17,121 bases of DNA, taken from an uncultured bacterium (GTDB lineage: Bacteria; Cyanobacteriota; Vampirovibrionia; Gastranaerophilales; Gastranaerophilaceae). Both the position numbers and the translations under genes were made by a program. Positions 1-8,312 of this stretch are shown here, in pieces (the first letter of the stretch is position 1; every line of letters starts with the position of its first letter). Where the stretch lies: NCBI GenBank assembly GCA_900550295.1, contig URRM01000031.1, positions 1-17,121 on the forward strand. Reading direction: 5' to 3'. Under the pieces are notes generated by a model, which searched no databases, had not been told where the DNA came from, and saw nothing but the letters and a program-made list of their open reading frames with translations.

Positions 1-265
1 AGTCTTTTTTTATAAAAAAATTTTATAATAACTAGTATGAAAATTTTTCTAATAAACCTTATTTTGATTAAATAATTTTTTAAATAACGAAAATTTATTT
101 TGTCCTACATTTTACGTACGTAAAATAGCGTACGTAAAATGTAGGACAAAGAGGGGTATAATTACTAAAACAAAATGGTTGTACGGTTTTATATCCGGTT
201 CTGACAGTAATAACCTAACTCTATGATTGTAAGACGTCTAAAATCTAATACTATCTATAGTTTTG
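1..265. other. Non-coding region downstream of the zinc-ribbon ATPase gene
   Basis: No convincing gene is visible. Besides the inverted repeat at 99-150 there is a TATAAT (157-162) on the plus strand, but the only ATG soon after it (about 178) opens a nine-codon frame. The minus-strand gene ends at 266 and no classical terminator hairpin with a T-run was found between it and the repeat. Confidence 0.6.
99..150. repeat. Perfect 22-bp inverted repeat with nested palindrome
   Basis: The left arm is 99-120 and the right arm 129-150. They are perfect reverse complements over 22 bp and are separated by 8 nt (121-128). The inner part of the left arm plus the loop, 109-126, is itself an 18-bp perfect palindrome centred on ACGTACGT. 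The 12-mer at 115-126 recurs directly at 129-140, so alternative hairpins can form. Neither side is followed by a run of T, so it does not look like a normal intrinsic terminator for the minus-strand gene that ends at 266. A TATAAT lies just to the right at 157-162. It could be an operator, a recombination site or a small mobile-element remnant. The structure is certain; its function is unknown. Confidence 0.85.
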
Positions 266-3200
266 CTATCTTAGTATAATTCCATTCTTTTGGCAGTAAC
301 GACGTAATTCAGTATTAGCAGTCATTACAGTGCTTACTAATAAGCTGTTATGTAGACTTTGCGCAAGGTTAACGGCTTTGTCATACATCTTAAATGCGCT
401 AACAGCGTAATCTCGTTGAGATTCAGACTGTATTGTAGACAATTCTTGCAGGTACTTACCATATAAGAAGTACAATTCAGACAGTGTATCAAGTAAATCG
501 AATTGTCTTGCTATGCCAATTGCGCTTTCTATGTACGCTTTAGCCGAATCGTAGTCCTGTAATGTAAGGTACGCCTCACCGATAATCTTATTGAATTGAG
601 TAATAAAGTAGAAGTTTTGAATCTTCGGACTTTGTGCGATATCAAGGGCTTTAAGCGAGTATTCAAGCGACTTTTCGGCACCAGCCGTAAGTAGTGTAAC
701 TTCTGAAATGAAGTACCACGCAATAAGTACGCCCAGTGCGTTCTTTTCCTTTGCAAAGTATGAAACCTGCTCTGAGTAAATCGCAAGCGCTTGTTTGAAT
801 TTGCCTTTTTCCTTGAGAACCTTACCTAGCAATAATTTTAGGATGTTCTTACTTAATGGATCATTGTTGTTATTAACAAATGTCACAATTTGGAACAATT
901 CGTCTTGAATGCCGTCTAATTGGCTTCTTGAGATACTATTGATAACGCTTATCAAATTCCAAATGGTAACTGCTTGGGCATCCATTATATCGTTATTTTT
1001 ATATTGTTTTAGGGTTTCTTCTAAAATAGTTTCAGACTCTTGAATATCCCCTTTTAGCGTATTTGCAAGTGCTAGAGTCAATTTTACCTTACAAATATAC
1101 AAATCATTTTGAATGTGGTTCTTTTCAACGATTTCAAAAATAGTACCAACAACGCCAAGAGCACGGTTATCGCCCTGTAATACTAGTGCATTTGCCAAGA
1201 TTAAGTATGTTTCAAGCCAAGCTTCAAATAAGTCTTCAATCTTAATGTTTTTGTGCGATTTTGTTGTATCTAAATTGCGTTCAAAAATAGGCAGAATTTC
1301 AATATCTATAAGGTTTACGACCTCACCTAAATTTCCAATTGTTAATAGCGAATTTAATTTTCTTGATTTTAGCATTGCAATCTCTAAATCATAAGACTGA
1401 TCTACGTTTGCAATGGCGCTATCAATGCATTCTATTACTCCGAAGTGATTTCCGACTTTGTGACAACATTGAGCCAAATAGCCGGTTAATTCAAATTCTT
1501 TAAGGTTGTCGTCAAGCTTTCTAACGTGTTCAATTACACGAGGTAAGTACTCAATTGCCGCTTTTGGGTTATCAAATGACATGACTTTACCAAGTCTTTC
1601 ATAGATGTTGTTCTTAATTAAGGAACTGTTAACGCCTTGAAGTTTGTCAACAAGCACAAGTGAGTATTTTTGCGCCATAATATAGATGTTTTCATCCCCA
1701 ATTGCAGCAGTTTGGCGTACAACTTCAGACCACGCATTTAATGCACTTAAATTTTCTTTTAAATTTGTTGCTAATAATGCAAGAGAAGAGTGCGAAGATA
1801 GCGTAAATCCTGACAATATAACGAATAATTTTTCATTAACTGTCATAAAGTTCTTGTCTTTTCTTGCTATTTCTAAGATTGCTTTCCATAAACGAGTGCT
1901 TTTAAATTCATATGCAGACTCGTTTACTGGTGTAATGTAATTCAAATCTAATAAACTTGAGAATAAAGCAACAAATTCTTTGTTTTCAACTTTGAAAAGT
2001 TGGTTTAGCACTACAGGATAGAATTTTAACCCTAAAAAAGCTGCCGCAATTAAAAGTTCATAGACTAAAATGTTTTCATTTTTAAGTATATCAAGTCTGC
2101 GTTTTACAACAGCCTCAAAGGTATCAGGCAAGCTGAACGAGATATAATTTCTGCTTGAATCTGTAACTAAGTTTAAAATTTGTTCAATGTATGCAGGATT
2201 ACCCTCAGTTTGCTTATGAATAGTATCTCTTAGGGCTTGAGAGGTACCTATAAATAGAGGGTTGTACTGATTTATAAACGTATCTGTTTGACTATCGTTA
2301 AACGCAATAAGTGAAATATCAGCGTATTGTTCATCCATTAACGATTTGTCGTACAAGTATGTTTTTACAGAGCGAGGTTCATTGTAAGTTAGTATGAATT
2401 TTGAGTTTTGTAGCCCTGTTTCATTGTTTATAAGTGTTTTTAAGAATTCGTAAGACATATTGTCTACGTGTTCAAAGTTATCAAATATAAATACTGTTTG
2501 CATTCTAGATGAAATTGTGTCAAAAACTTTTCTCAAGATACTGAAAGTTCTTGCCTTATTTTTGAAGATATTTTCATAATATGCTGATTTTTCAGGGTAT
2601 AAAAAATTTACCAAATCGTCTATTTCATCAACTCTAAGGCTTGGAAATTCAGTTTTAAAGAACTTTAAAGAATCTTTTTTTAATTTTTCAGTATTAATAC
2701 AGAAATTTGGAACATTAAAGAATGTAAGCAAAATATCTTGGAAAAGACCACAAGGCGTAATTTGGCTAAGCTGAGTGGCTTTGCCTATTAACCAAACAAA
2801 TTGATTGTCTTTAAGTTCTTCAATTGTTGCTCTTAATACAATATTTTTACCGATACCGCTTGCACCGCTCAGAGAAATAACTTTTACTGATGTGTTTAGC
2901 AATGTGTTAACTAAAATGTTTTTAGCACTTTGTTGTGTAAACAAATTAGGAGAATACGACATTTCATTGCCTGTATTCATTGCGTGTTGTCTTACTGGTG
3001 GTTCCTCATTGGCTTTTGGCTCTGTTATTCTAAACTGTCTGCTTGCAGCTTCGGATAGTATGTTTTTTGATTGAGTTACCTTTCTTGGATTTGGTATGAC
3101 GTTATGTCTGTTTGGCAAAATGTTAGATTTGAAAGGTAATACACCCTTGTGTAGAGCAGAATTCTTCATTATTGATGAGGCTCTATTTGCAGGATGTTGA

Positions 3201-3994
3201 ATATTTTTTTTGTTAGTAGCCGGTGCTTTTCCTTTAGGTAAAACACTTTTTTGATTTGATTTTGATTTTTCTTTTATAATTTCTTGTTCTGCTTGTTCAA
3301 TTTTAGCTTCTTCATCTTTTATTTTTTGTTGTTGAAGTTTCATCGAATTTAGCTGTTGAGGCAAAGTACTCAATTGTTCTTGCAGTCCTGAAAGTTGAGA
3401 TTGTAGCGAATTTAATTGGGTTTGTAATGCTTCATTTTCTTTACTTATAGTTTTCTTTTTTAGTTTTTTGATTGCTTTTTTCTTAGTCTGTTGTTTTGAT
3501 GAATTAGACATTTTGGTAGCGGAATGTTGTCCGGAAAGCATTCTTTCATCACCTTGCAATAAAGCTTTTGCAGGAATTAGAGGCGAATTTTCATCAGGAG
3601 CATAATTAGGCACACTCACATTAATAATGTTTTTGCTGTGTTTAGGTTTTGGCATTGGAGCCATAACCATTTTTGTTTTTTTGCGTTTTGGTTTGTTAGA
3701 AATAGCAGGTAAAACAAACTGTCTAGGCGGTTCTAGGCTGGAAGCTCTTTTTGCTGCAAGTTTTGCTTTTTTAAAGGAATAACCACATTTTCTGCATGCC
3801 GGAGCATTTGGAAAATTTGCAGATTTGCAATGTGGACAGAATTTAACCAATTCTGTACCGCATTCCACGCAAGATTTGTTATATATCAAGTTGTAAGCAC
3901 CGCAATGTTTACAAACTGTGCCAATTTTTGTATTACAGTGAGGACAGTTTATAGTTCCATTTGGTATTTGTTTTTTACATCTTGGACAAATCAT
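266..3994 (-). CDS. Zinc-ribbon / P-loop ATPase / TPR-like protein (1242 aa)
   Basis: This large multidomain protein is of unknown specific function. Residues 1-70 carry six CxxC knuckles (C3/C6, C17/C20, C28/C31, C42/C45, C53/C56, C67/C70), that is, three tandem zinc ribbons. A Lys-rich linker follows, then a Gln/Leu coiled coil at about 185-235 and a disordered stretch to about 340. A P-loop NTPase domain of AAA_16/STAND type starts near 350. Its Walker A-like GASGIGKN is at 377-384 and its Walker B-like FIFDN at 502-506. Beyond about 720 the sequence is all-helical and TPR-like to the end. This is the architecture of large signalling ATPases of the MalT or cyclase-associated kind, but with no visible cyclase or LuxR domain. 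The Walker A ends in Asn where Ser/Thr is normal, so ATP hydrolysis is uncertain. The ATG has a weak AGGT upstream and lies 19 nt after the sigma-factor stop, so it is probably co-transcribed with it. Confidence 0.85.
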   Translation of the reverse strand: MICPRCKKQIPNGTINCPHCNTKIGTVCKHCGAYNLIYNKSCVECGTELVKFCPHCKSANFPNAPACRKCGYSFKKAKLAAKRASSLEPPRQFVLPAISNKPKRKKTKMVMAPMPKPKHSKNIINVSVPNYAPDENSPLIPAKALLQGDERMLSGQHSATKMSNSSKQQTKKKAIKKLKKKTISKENEALQTQLNSLQSQLSGLQEQLSTLPQQLNSMKLQQQKIKDEEAKIEQAEQEIIKEKSKSNQKSVLPKGKAPATNKKNIQHPANRASSIMKNSALHKGVLPFKSNILPNRHNVIPNPRKVTQSKNILSEAASRQFRITEPKANEEPPVRQHAMNTGNEMSYSPNLFTQQSAKNILVNTLLNTSVKVISLSGASGIGKNIVLRATIEELKDNQFVWLIGKATQLSQITPCGLFQDILLTFFNVPNFCINTEKLKKDSLKFFKTEFPSLRVDEIDDLVNFLYPEKSAYYENIFKNKARTFSILRKVFDTISSRMQTVFIFDNFEHVDNMSYEFLKTLINNETGLQNSKFILTYNEPRSVKTYLYDKSLMDEQYADISLIAFNDSQTDTFINQYNPLFIGTSQALRDTIHKQTEGNPAYIEQILNLVTDSSRNYISFSLPDTFEAVVKRRLDILKNENILVYELLIAAAFLGLKFYPVVLNQLFKVENKEFVALFSSLLDLNYITPVNESAYEFKSTRLWKAILEIARKDKNFMTVNEKLFVILSGFTLSSHSSLALLATNLKENLSALNAWSEVVRQTAAIGDENIYIMAQKYSLVLVDKLQGVNSSLIKNNIYERLGKVMSFDNPKAAIEYLPRVIEHVRKLDDNLKEFELTGYLAQCCHKVGNHFGVIECIDSAIANVDQSYDLEIAMLKSRKLNSLLTIGNLGEVVNLIDIEILPIFERNLDTTKSHKNIKIEDLFEAWLETYLILANALVLQGDNRALGVVGTIFEIVEKNHIQNDLYICKVKLTLALANTLKGDIQESETILEETLKQYKNNDIMDAQAVTIWNLISVINSISRSQLDGIQDELFQIVTFVNNNNDPLSKNILKLLLGKVLKEKGKFKQALAIYSEQVSYFAKEKNALGVLIAWYFISEVTLLTAGAEKSLEYSLKALDIAQSPKIQNFYFITQFNKIIGEAYLTLQDYDSAKAYIESAIGIARQFDLLDTLSELYFLYGKYLQELSTIQSESQRDYAVSAFKMYDKAVNLAQSLHNSLLVSTVMTANTELRRYCQKNGIILR

Positions 3995-4013
3995 GTTTTA
4001 CCTAAAATGTTTG

Positions 4014-4586
4014 TTAGTTTATAGATTTTTTGACCGCATCCATTAGTTCAAATAACCTTTTTGATACTTGAGATTGAGAAATATTCATTTCTCTGGCTAT
4101 TTCAGCTTGCTTTTTCCCTTCTACATAGCGTAATTCGTATAGTTGCAGATATTGTTTTTCGATATTTTGGCTATGCGCAACAACAACAGAATCATAAACT
4201 GATTGTAGCAATTCTTTTTCTACAACAATCTCTTCAGGATTCTTTGGTATTGTAATAAAATTGTAGTTAACAGATACGTTTTCAATGTTGTTAGCAGGTT
4301 CTTTCATTTCAACCGGTTGAGTTTCAACATCTCTGGTTGAAACATAGCTTTGATGAGTTCTTCTAACTCGACCCATGTTTTTTAGCACAACAACAATAGC
4401 GGTTGATGCAATTTTTCGAATATATGCTTCTAAAGCATCTTTATCATCAATCGTTTCTAATATTGACAAGGAACGCTTGCAGGTTTCATTAAAAAAATCG
4501 TCAAACAAGTCTTCGTTGTTTTGGAATTTTTTATCCGCCTTGATTATTCGCTTGATTAACTCTAAGTGTTCTTGCGCTAATTCCAA
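4014..4586 (-). CDS. ECF-like sigma-70 family factor (190 aa), TTG start
   Basis: Predicted RNA polymerase sigma factor of the compact two-domain (ECF-like) kind. Residues about 10-75 (LFDDFFNETCKRSLSILETI ... LEAYIRKIASTAIVVVLK) resemble region 2, which binds core polymerase and the -10 element. A linker rich in Glu/Pro/Asn (about 77-120) follows. Residues about 138-187 contain region 4 with a clear helix-turn-helix (KKQAEIAREMNISQSQVSKR, from 158), which reads the -35. The length fits the family (about 160-200 aa). The start is TTG: no in-frame ATG exists before Met71, which would remove region 2. No strong ribosome-binding site precedes the TTG, so translation may be weak or coupled. No separate anti-sigma gene is visible, but the upstream gene in the same block encodes a single-pass membrane protein that could play that part. 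That last point is inference. Confidence 0.75.
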   Translation of the reverse strand: MELAQEHLELIKRIIKADKKFQNNEDLFDDFFNETCKRSLSILETIDDKDALEAYIRKIASTAIVVVLKNMGRVRRTHQSYVSTRDVETQPVEMKEPANNIENVSVNYNFITIPKNPEEIVVEKELLQSVYDSVVVAHSQNIEKQYLQLYELRYVEGKKQAEIAREMNISQSQVSKRLFELMDAVKKSIN

Positions 4587-4638
4587 TTTTTAAACTTTCA
4601 TCAAAATCTGCTAACTAACACTTATATAATATCACAAC

Positions 4639-7600
4639 TTAGAAATTAATTATAAGAGAAAAATCATAACTATCTTTTGTAAATTCCGAAGTTGGCGCCT
4701 TTACGTATTTTAAGGCTGCCTTAACACTTTGTAACACAATTGCATCAATTTGTTTAGAACCACTTGAAACAGTTATGTTTGTTCCTGTTAATTCACCGGT
4801 TTTACTAATTTGAACATCAACAATCATTTTTGATGAATATGGTAATTCTGATGCGTTTAGTAAATCTGATTGAATGGCAAATTTCATTGCTCTTCCGGTG
4901 ATTTTTAAGTATTTAACAACAGCATCGTTGTATGTAAGTTCTTGAGGAACTTCCCAATAAAGTTTTTTGATTTGATTTGTATATAATGGAGCTTGTGGAG
5001 TTGTAGGTATTGTGGACAAGTTTTTATTTTTAAGTCTTTCTTTACCTTGGTTCAAGCTTGCGTTCATACTTGCTACATCTTGAGGACCTCCGGCTTCACC
5101 TGGAATATCACCAATAGGTTGTTTGGCTGTTTCTTCTGTTTGCTCAGGAGAGGTCATATCGTTAAGCATTTGAGCATCTTCTTTATCTTCTTGGCTTTCA
5201 CCTTCAATAGGCATATTTTGATCTTGCTGTGTTTGTACGCCTTTGTTTGCATTAAATCTTTCCATAATTAAATCTTTTTTTGTATAGCCAAATGCAATAA
5301 GTAATACAATTAATAATATACCTAGTAATGGTGATGTTGATTTTTTCTTTTCTTTTGTTGGTGGTTGTTGGTAATTATTCATATTCACATGGTTTTGATT
5401 TAATGTGTTATCCATTGCATCATTACCCATTTGTCCTTGTTGTTGAGTGTTATCATACAAGGTTTCAATTGTATTTTGGTCATTTGCTGCAAAGTTTGGA
5501 TCATAATTATCATTACCTTGTGGAACAGAATTCATATCCATACCTTCAGGGTTGTATTGCATATTATCGTAATTTTGTTGAGCCGACATATCAGGGATGT
5601 CATTTAACTGCATTTGTTGTTCTTGAGGCTTTTCAGGTTGAACATTTTCAGGTTGTTGAGGAACATTGTTAAAATCTTCATCACTAAAATCTAAATCAAC
5701 ATTTTGAATGTCAGGATCATTTAAGTCTATGTCATCTAAATTTATTTCGCTCAAATCAATATCGCTATTAACTAGATTGTCAATTTCAGAGTCAATGTCT
5801 ATATTATCAGGATTGATATCAGATTGAGAATTTAACGCATCTGTCGGAATTTCGTCATCATTATCCAAATCATCAAGGTTTATATCATCCAACGGTGAAG
5901 ATTGTGGTGCAGCAGGTTGTTGAGATGTTGCAGGAGTAGAATCATCAGTGAATGATGAGAAATCGTTAAATGCGCTAAATGCATCATTCATCGCATTATC
6001 AATTGGCACTTGAGGGTTATTTAAGTTTGGATTAGCTTCTTCTACAGCTGCAGCCATATCCATTGTAAATTCTTCAAGACCGCTCATGTCGTCATCATGA
6101 CTATCATTTGAGGATGTATTCTCTGTATGTGTGTCCGAGCTATGGTCGTTGTCATTTTGTTGTGCCATTTCAAAGTCAGATAAATCAACTTCTTGAAGTG
6201 TTTCATCATTGCCTAAACCTTGGAATTGTTCCGGTAATTCAATAGAATCACCTGCAATTTCCTGCTGTCTAGCTTCTTGTTGTTTTGCTACCGGTTCCGG
6301 TTCAGTAAAGTTAACCGGTTCAGCTATATCATCAAGTGTTTGAGGTACTAACTCTTCAAGCGGTTCAACAGGTTCCAATAATTCAAAATTGTCATTGTCG
6401 ATTGTGTCTTGTACTTCAGGTTCTGAAACAGTTTGCTCTTCTTCAACAACTTGAGGTTCTTCACTGATTTCCTCAAGACTTGGTAAATCGTCATCAGGCT
6501 CTAATTCTGGAAGAGTTAAGTCTATCGGCGTTTCAAATGCTTCCAAATCAGTCAGGTCTTGTGGTTCATTCATGATTTCTACACCTTCATTTTTTACTGC
6601 TTCCATCAAGCTTGGTGCTTCTTCTGTTACCGAGTTATCTTCAGGTTGAATTTTTGGTTCTGTTGAGATTTCTTCAACTTGAGGTATCTCAAGAGCTTCA
6701 ACATCTTCAAATTCATCTAGTGAACCTAAATTTTCATTAATATTTATGTCTTGTAAGTCAGGAATATCTTCAAAATCTAAGAAGTTTATATCACTATCTT
6801 TTGCAACTTCATCGATTGAGGCAAATTCTTCTGTAATTTCTTCTGGAATATTTTGAACAGGTTCTTCTGATTTTGTTTCAGGAGTAAGTTCTTCTAATTG
6901 TGTTGACTCTTCTGCTACATCATTTTGTTTATGTTCATTCAAGTCTGAAAAAGTATCTAAATCTATGCTATCAATATCAATTGGATTTGCAGTTAAATCT
7001 TCTAAATCTGCTTGTGACATATTAGGTTCTAGCCCGCCAAAGCCTTCAAATGTACCAGCTGTATCAATATTTGATTCAGGTTCAAGAGGTGTTAGCTCTT
7101 CAAACGAAGCAAGTTCATCTGAGTCTTGCGCATCAGTATTAAATGTTTCAAGGCTTGCCAACTCTTCATCACTAGGTAATTCTTCCAGTTGTCCGGCTTC
7201 TTCTATAATTTCCTCGCCTTTTTCTTCAAATTCGCCATCTATAATATTATTTTCATCTAAATTCATTGTATCTTCCTCATCGTGGTTTTCTTCAATATAG
7301 TCTTCAACAAAGTCTGCTACCGTAGCATCTGCAATTTCGTCTAAATTGATATCTGAGCCAAACTCATCTGATGTAATATCTTCTTCATACAGTTGTTGTG
7401 CTCCTAGTACATCTAGAACAGAATCGTTTAAGATTTCGTCTGTATGTGCTAAATCTGTTGAAACAAGTTCAAAATGTTGAAAGTTCCTAAACATTTCACA
7501 AAGAGCTTTGCTTTTTAAAAGTTGTTCATAAATGAAATGTTTTTCATTATTCATAATATCGCCGTCAATGAAGTTTACAATAAGGGCTTGAGCCTTAATA

Positions 7601-8130
7601 ACATCATTTTCATTAATCGGTAAATTAGATTTAGGTTTTGATTTTTTTAACGCTTTTTTCAAGCTGTTTTCATTATATAAAACGCCTTTATCTACAATAT
7701 AATATCCGCTAGATTCTTTAGACTTGTTAACTTCATCAGGTGAAATTGCACCGATAAAGTTAGCGCTAGACATATCTTCAGCCATTGTTAAAAATATGTA
7801 TAAATCCGGAGTTACGTTAAATTCATATTGTGATTTCGGAATAAATAGCGTATCTTCGTTTGGTACGATTCTAACGTCAATTCTAATGTTATCTAAGTTT
7901 ACATCAGAAATATCCATGTCCTTTAAAACGGCCGGAATAGTGTATAAACTATTTTGATTAGTGGCATTAAAACCTATGCTTTTTAAATATTTTATCCCAA
8001 GTCTTCCGCCGATAACGTTGGCAAAAGCTCGTTGTTTTATGTTGTCATCAAGATTTTTAGATGAATGCATCGCATCTTTAATATCATCTTGAGTTATTTC
8101 AATGAAATTGTTATCATCAAAGATTCCCAT
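4639..8130 (-). CDS. Acidic single-pass membrane protein with TonB-like C-terminus and DUF1822-like N-terminus (1163 aa)
   Basis: Residues about 30-240 form a globular domain that resembles the cyanobacterial DUF1822 family (helix, then a strand-rich part around VPNEDTLFIPKSQYE and PDLYIFL). Residues about 245-920 are low-complexity, dominated by Glu, Asp, Gln and Asn with short LEEL/DLDD-type repeats, and are predicted disordered. One hydrophobic segment lies at about 931-949 (LLGILLIVLLIAFGYT), preceded by Lys residues, which implies a cytoplasmic N-terminus. After a linker, residues about 1055-1163 match the TonB C-terminal/TonB_2 pattern (VDVQISKTGELTGTNITVSSGS, then a helix and a final strand). 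TonB proteins are normally about 250 aa, so this one is extreme. No exbB/exbD is in the window. The ATG is well supported by AAGGAAGG about 7 nt upstream. It is the first gene of a block with a sigma factor and an ATPase. The membrane and TonB-like parts are fairly sure; DUF1822 is tentative. Confidence 0.8.
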   Translation of the reverse strand: MGIFDDNNFIEITQDDIKDAMHSSKNLDDNIKQRAFANVIGGRLGIKYLKSIGFNATNQNSLYTIPAVLKDMDISDVNLDNIRIDVRIVPNEDTLFIPKSQYEFNVTPDLYIFLTMAEDMSSANFIGAISPDEVNKSKESSGYYIVDKGVLYNENSLKKALKKSKPKSNLPINENDVIKAQALIVNFIDGDIMNNEKHFIYEQLLKSKALCEMFRNFQHFELVSTDLAHTDEILNDSVLDVLGAQQLYEEDITSDEFGSDINLDEIADATVADFVEDYIEENHDEEDTMNLDENNIIDGEFEEKGEEIIEEAGQLEELPSDEELASLETFNTDAQDSDELASFEELTPLEPESNIDTAGTFEGFGGLEPNMSQADLEDLTANPIDIDSIDLDTFSDLNEHKQNDVAEESTQLEELTPETKSEEPVQNIPEEITEEFASIDEVAKDSDINFLDFEDIPDLQDININENLGSLDEFEDVEALEIPQVEEISTEPKIQPEDNSVTEEAPSLMEAVKNEGVEIMNEPQDLTDLEAFETPIDLTLPELEPDDDLPSLEEISEEPQVVEEEQTVSEPEVQDTIDNDNFELLEPVEPLEELVPQTLDDIAEPVNFTEPEPVAKQQEARQQEIAGDSIELPEQFQGLGNDETLQEVDLSDFEMAQQNDNDHSSDTHTENTSSNDSHDDDMSGLEEFTMDMAAAVEEANPNLNNPQVPIDNAMNDAFSAFNDFSSFTDDSTPATSQQPAAPQSSPLDDINLDDLDNDDEIPTDALNSQSDINPDNIDIDSEIDNLVNSDIDLSEINLDDIDLNDPDIQNVDLDFSDEDFNNVPQQPENVQPEKPQEQQMQLNDIPDMSAQQNYDNMQYNPEGMDMNSVPQGNDNYDPNFAANDQNTIETLYDNTQQQGQMGNDAMDNTLNQNHVNMNNYQQPPTKEKKKSTSPLLGILLIVLLIAFGYTKKDLIMERFNANKGVQTQQDQNMPIEGESQEDKEDAQMLNDMTSPEQTEETAKQPIGDIPGEAGGPQDVASMNASLNQGKERLKNKNLSTIPTTPQAPLYTNQIKKLYWEVPQELTYNDAVVKYLKITGRAMKFAIQSDLLNASELPYSSKMIVDVQISKTGELTGTNITVSSGSKQIDAIVLQSVKAALKYVKAPTSEFTKDSYDFSLIINF

Positions 8131-8140
8131 AATTTTCCTT

Positions 8141-8156
8141 CCTTATATATATAAGG
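8141..8156. repeat. 16-bp perfect palindrome in the leader of the TonB-like gene
   Basis: CCTTATATATATAAGG reads the same on both strands. Its right half, read on the minus strand, runs into the AAGGAAGG ribosome-binding site of the gene starting at 8130. It could be an operator, or a weak RNA hairpin that masks the ribosome-binding site. Confidence 0.6.
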
Positions 8157-8171
8157 ATTACACGAGATATT

Positions 8172-8201
8172 AGAATATTCCATGCTTTTGAGTATTGTAA
8201 A
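8172..8201 (-). promoter_or_regulatory. Candidate sigma-A promoter for the 8130-4639 gene block
   Basis: On the minus strand TTTACA (8196-8201) is followed after 18 nt by TATTCT (8172-8177). This is a moderate match to a housekeeping promoter. Transcription would begin near 8165, giving a leader of about 35 nt before the ATG at 8130. Confidence 0.4.
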
Positions 8202-8237
8202 CTTTTGTAACGTAAATTTTTACATGTTTTTCAAATT

Positions 8238-8270
8238 TAGCAATTTTTTTAATGAAAAAAACTTTATAAA
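8238..8270 (+). promoter_or_regulatory. Candidate promoter with TAGCAATTTTTTT element
   Basis: TAGCAATTTTTTT (8238-8250) is followed 12 nt later by a TT-TATAAA box (8263-8270). The same 13-mer at the same distance from a TT/TATA box occurs at 11927-11962 before the 12094 gene. No normal -35 is present. The first-half poly-T may replace it or act as an UP element. Confidence 0.45.
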
Positions 8271-8312
8271 GGTAAGGAAGAAAATTTTATAGGTTATAGG
8301 AGGTTTTTTACA

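Noticed and set aside
99..150. Inverted repeat as intrinsic terminator of the 1242-aa protein gene
   Set aside because: It lies more than 110 nt past the stop and lacks a T-run on the exit side in either direction.
178..207. Short plus-strand frame after the TATAAT at 157-162
   Set aside because: It has nine codons only, with no ribosome-binding site. It is not a supportable gene.
2840..2870. CCGATA-like strings inside coding regions (near 577, 2850 and 7750) as further sigma-28 promoters
   Set aside because: They lie within genes on the opposite strand and arise from common codons. None has a TAAAG box at 15-16 nt.
4993..5672. Plus-strand reading frames opposite the TonB-like gene
   Set aside because: They are antisense shadows of a low-complexity coding region, have no ribosome-binding sites and give improbable Cys/Phe/Tyr/His-rich proteins.
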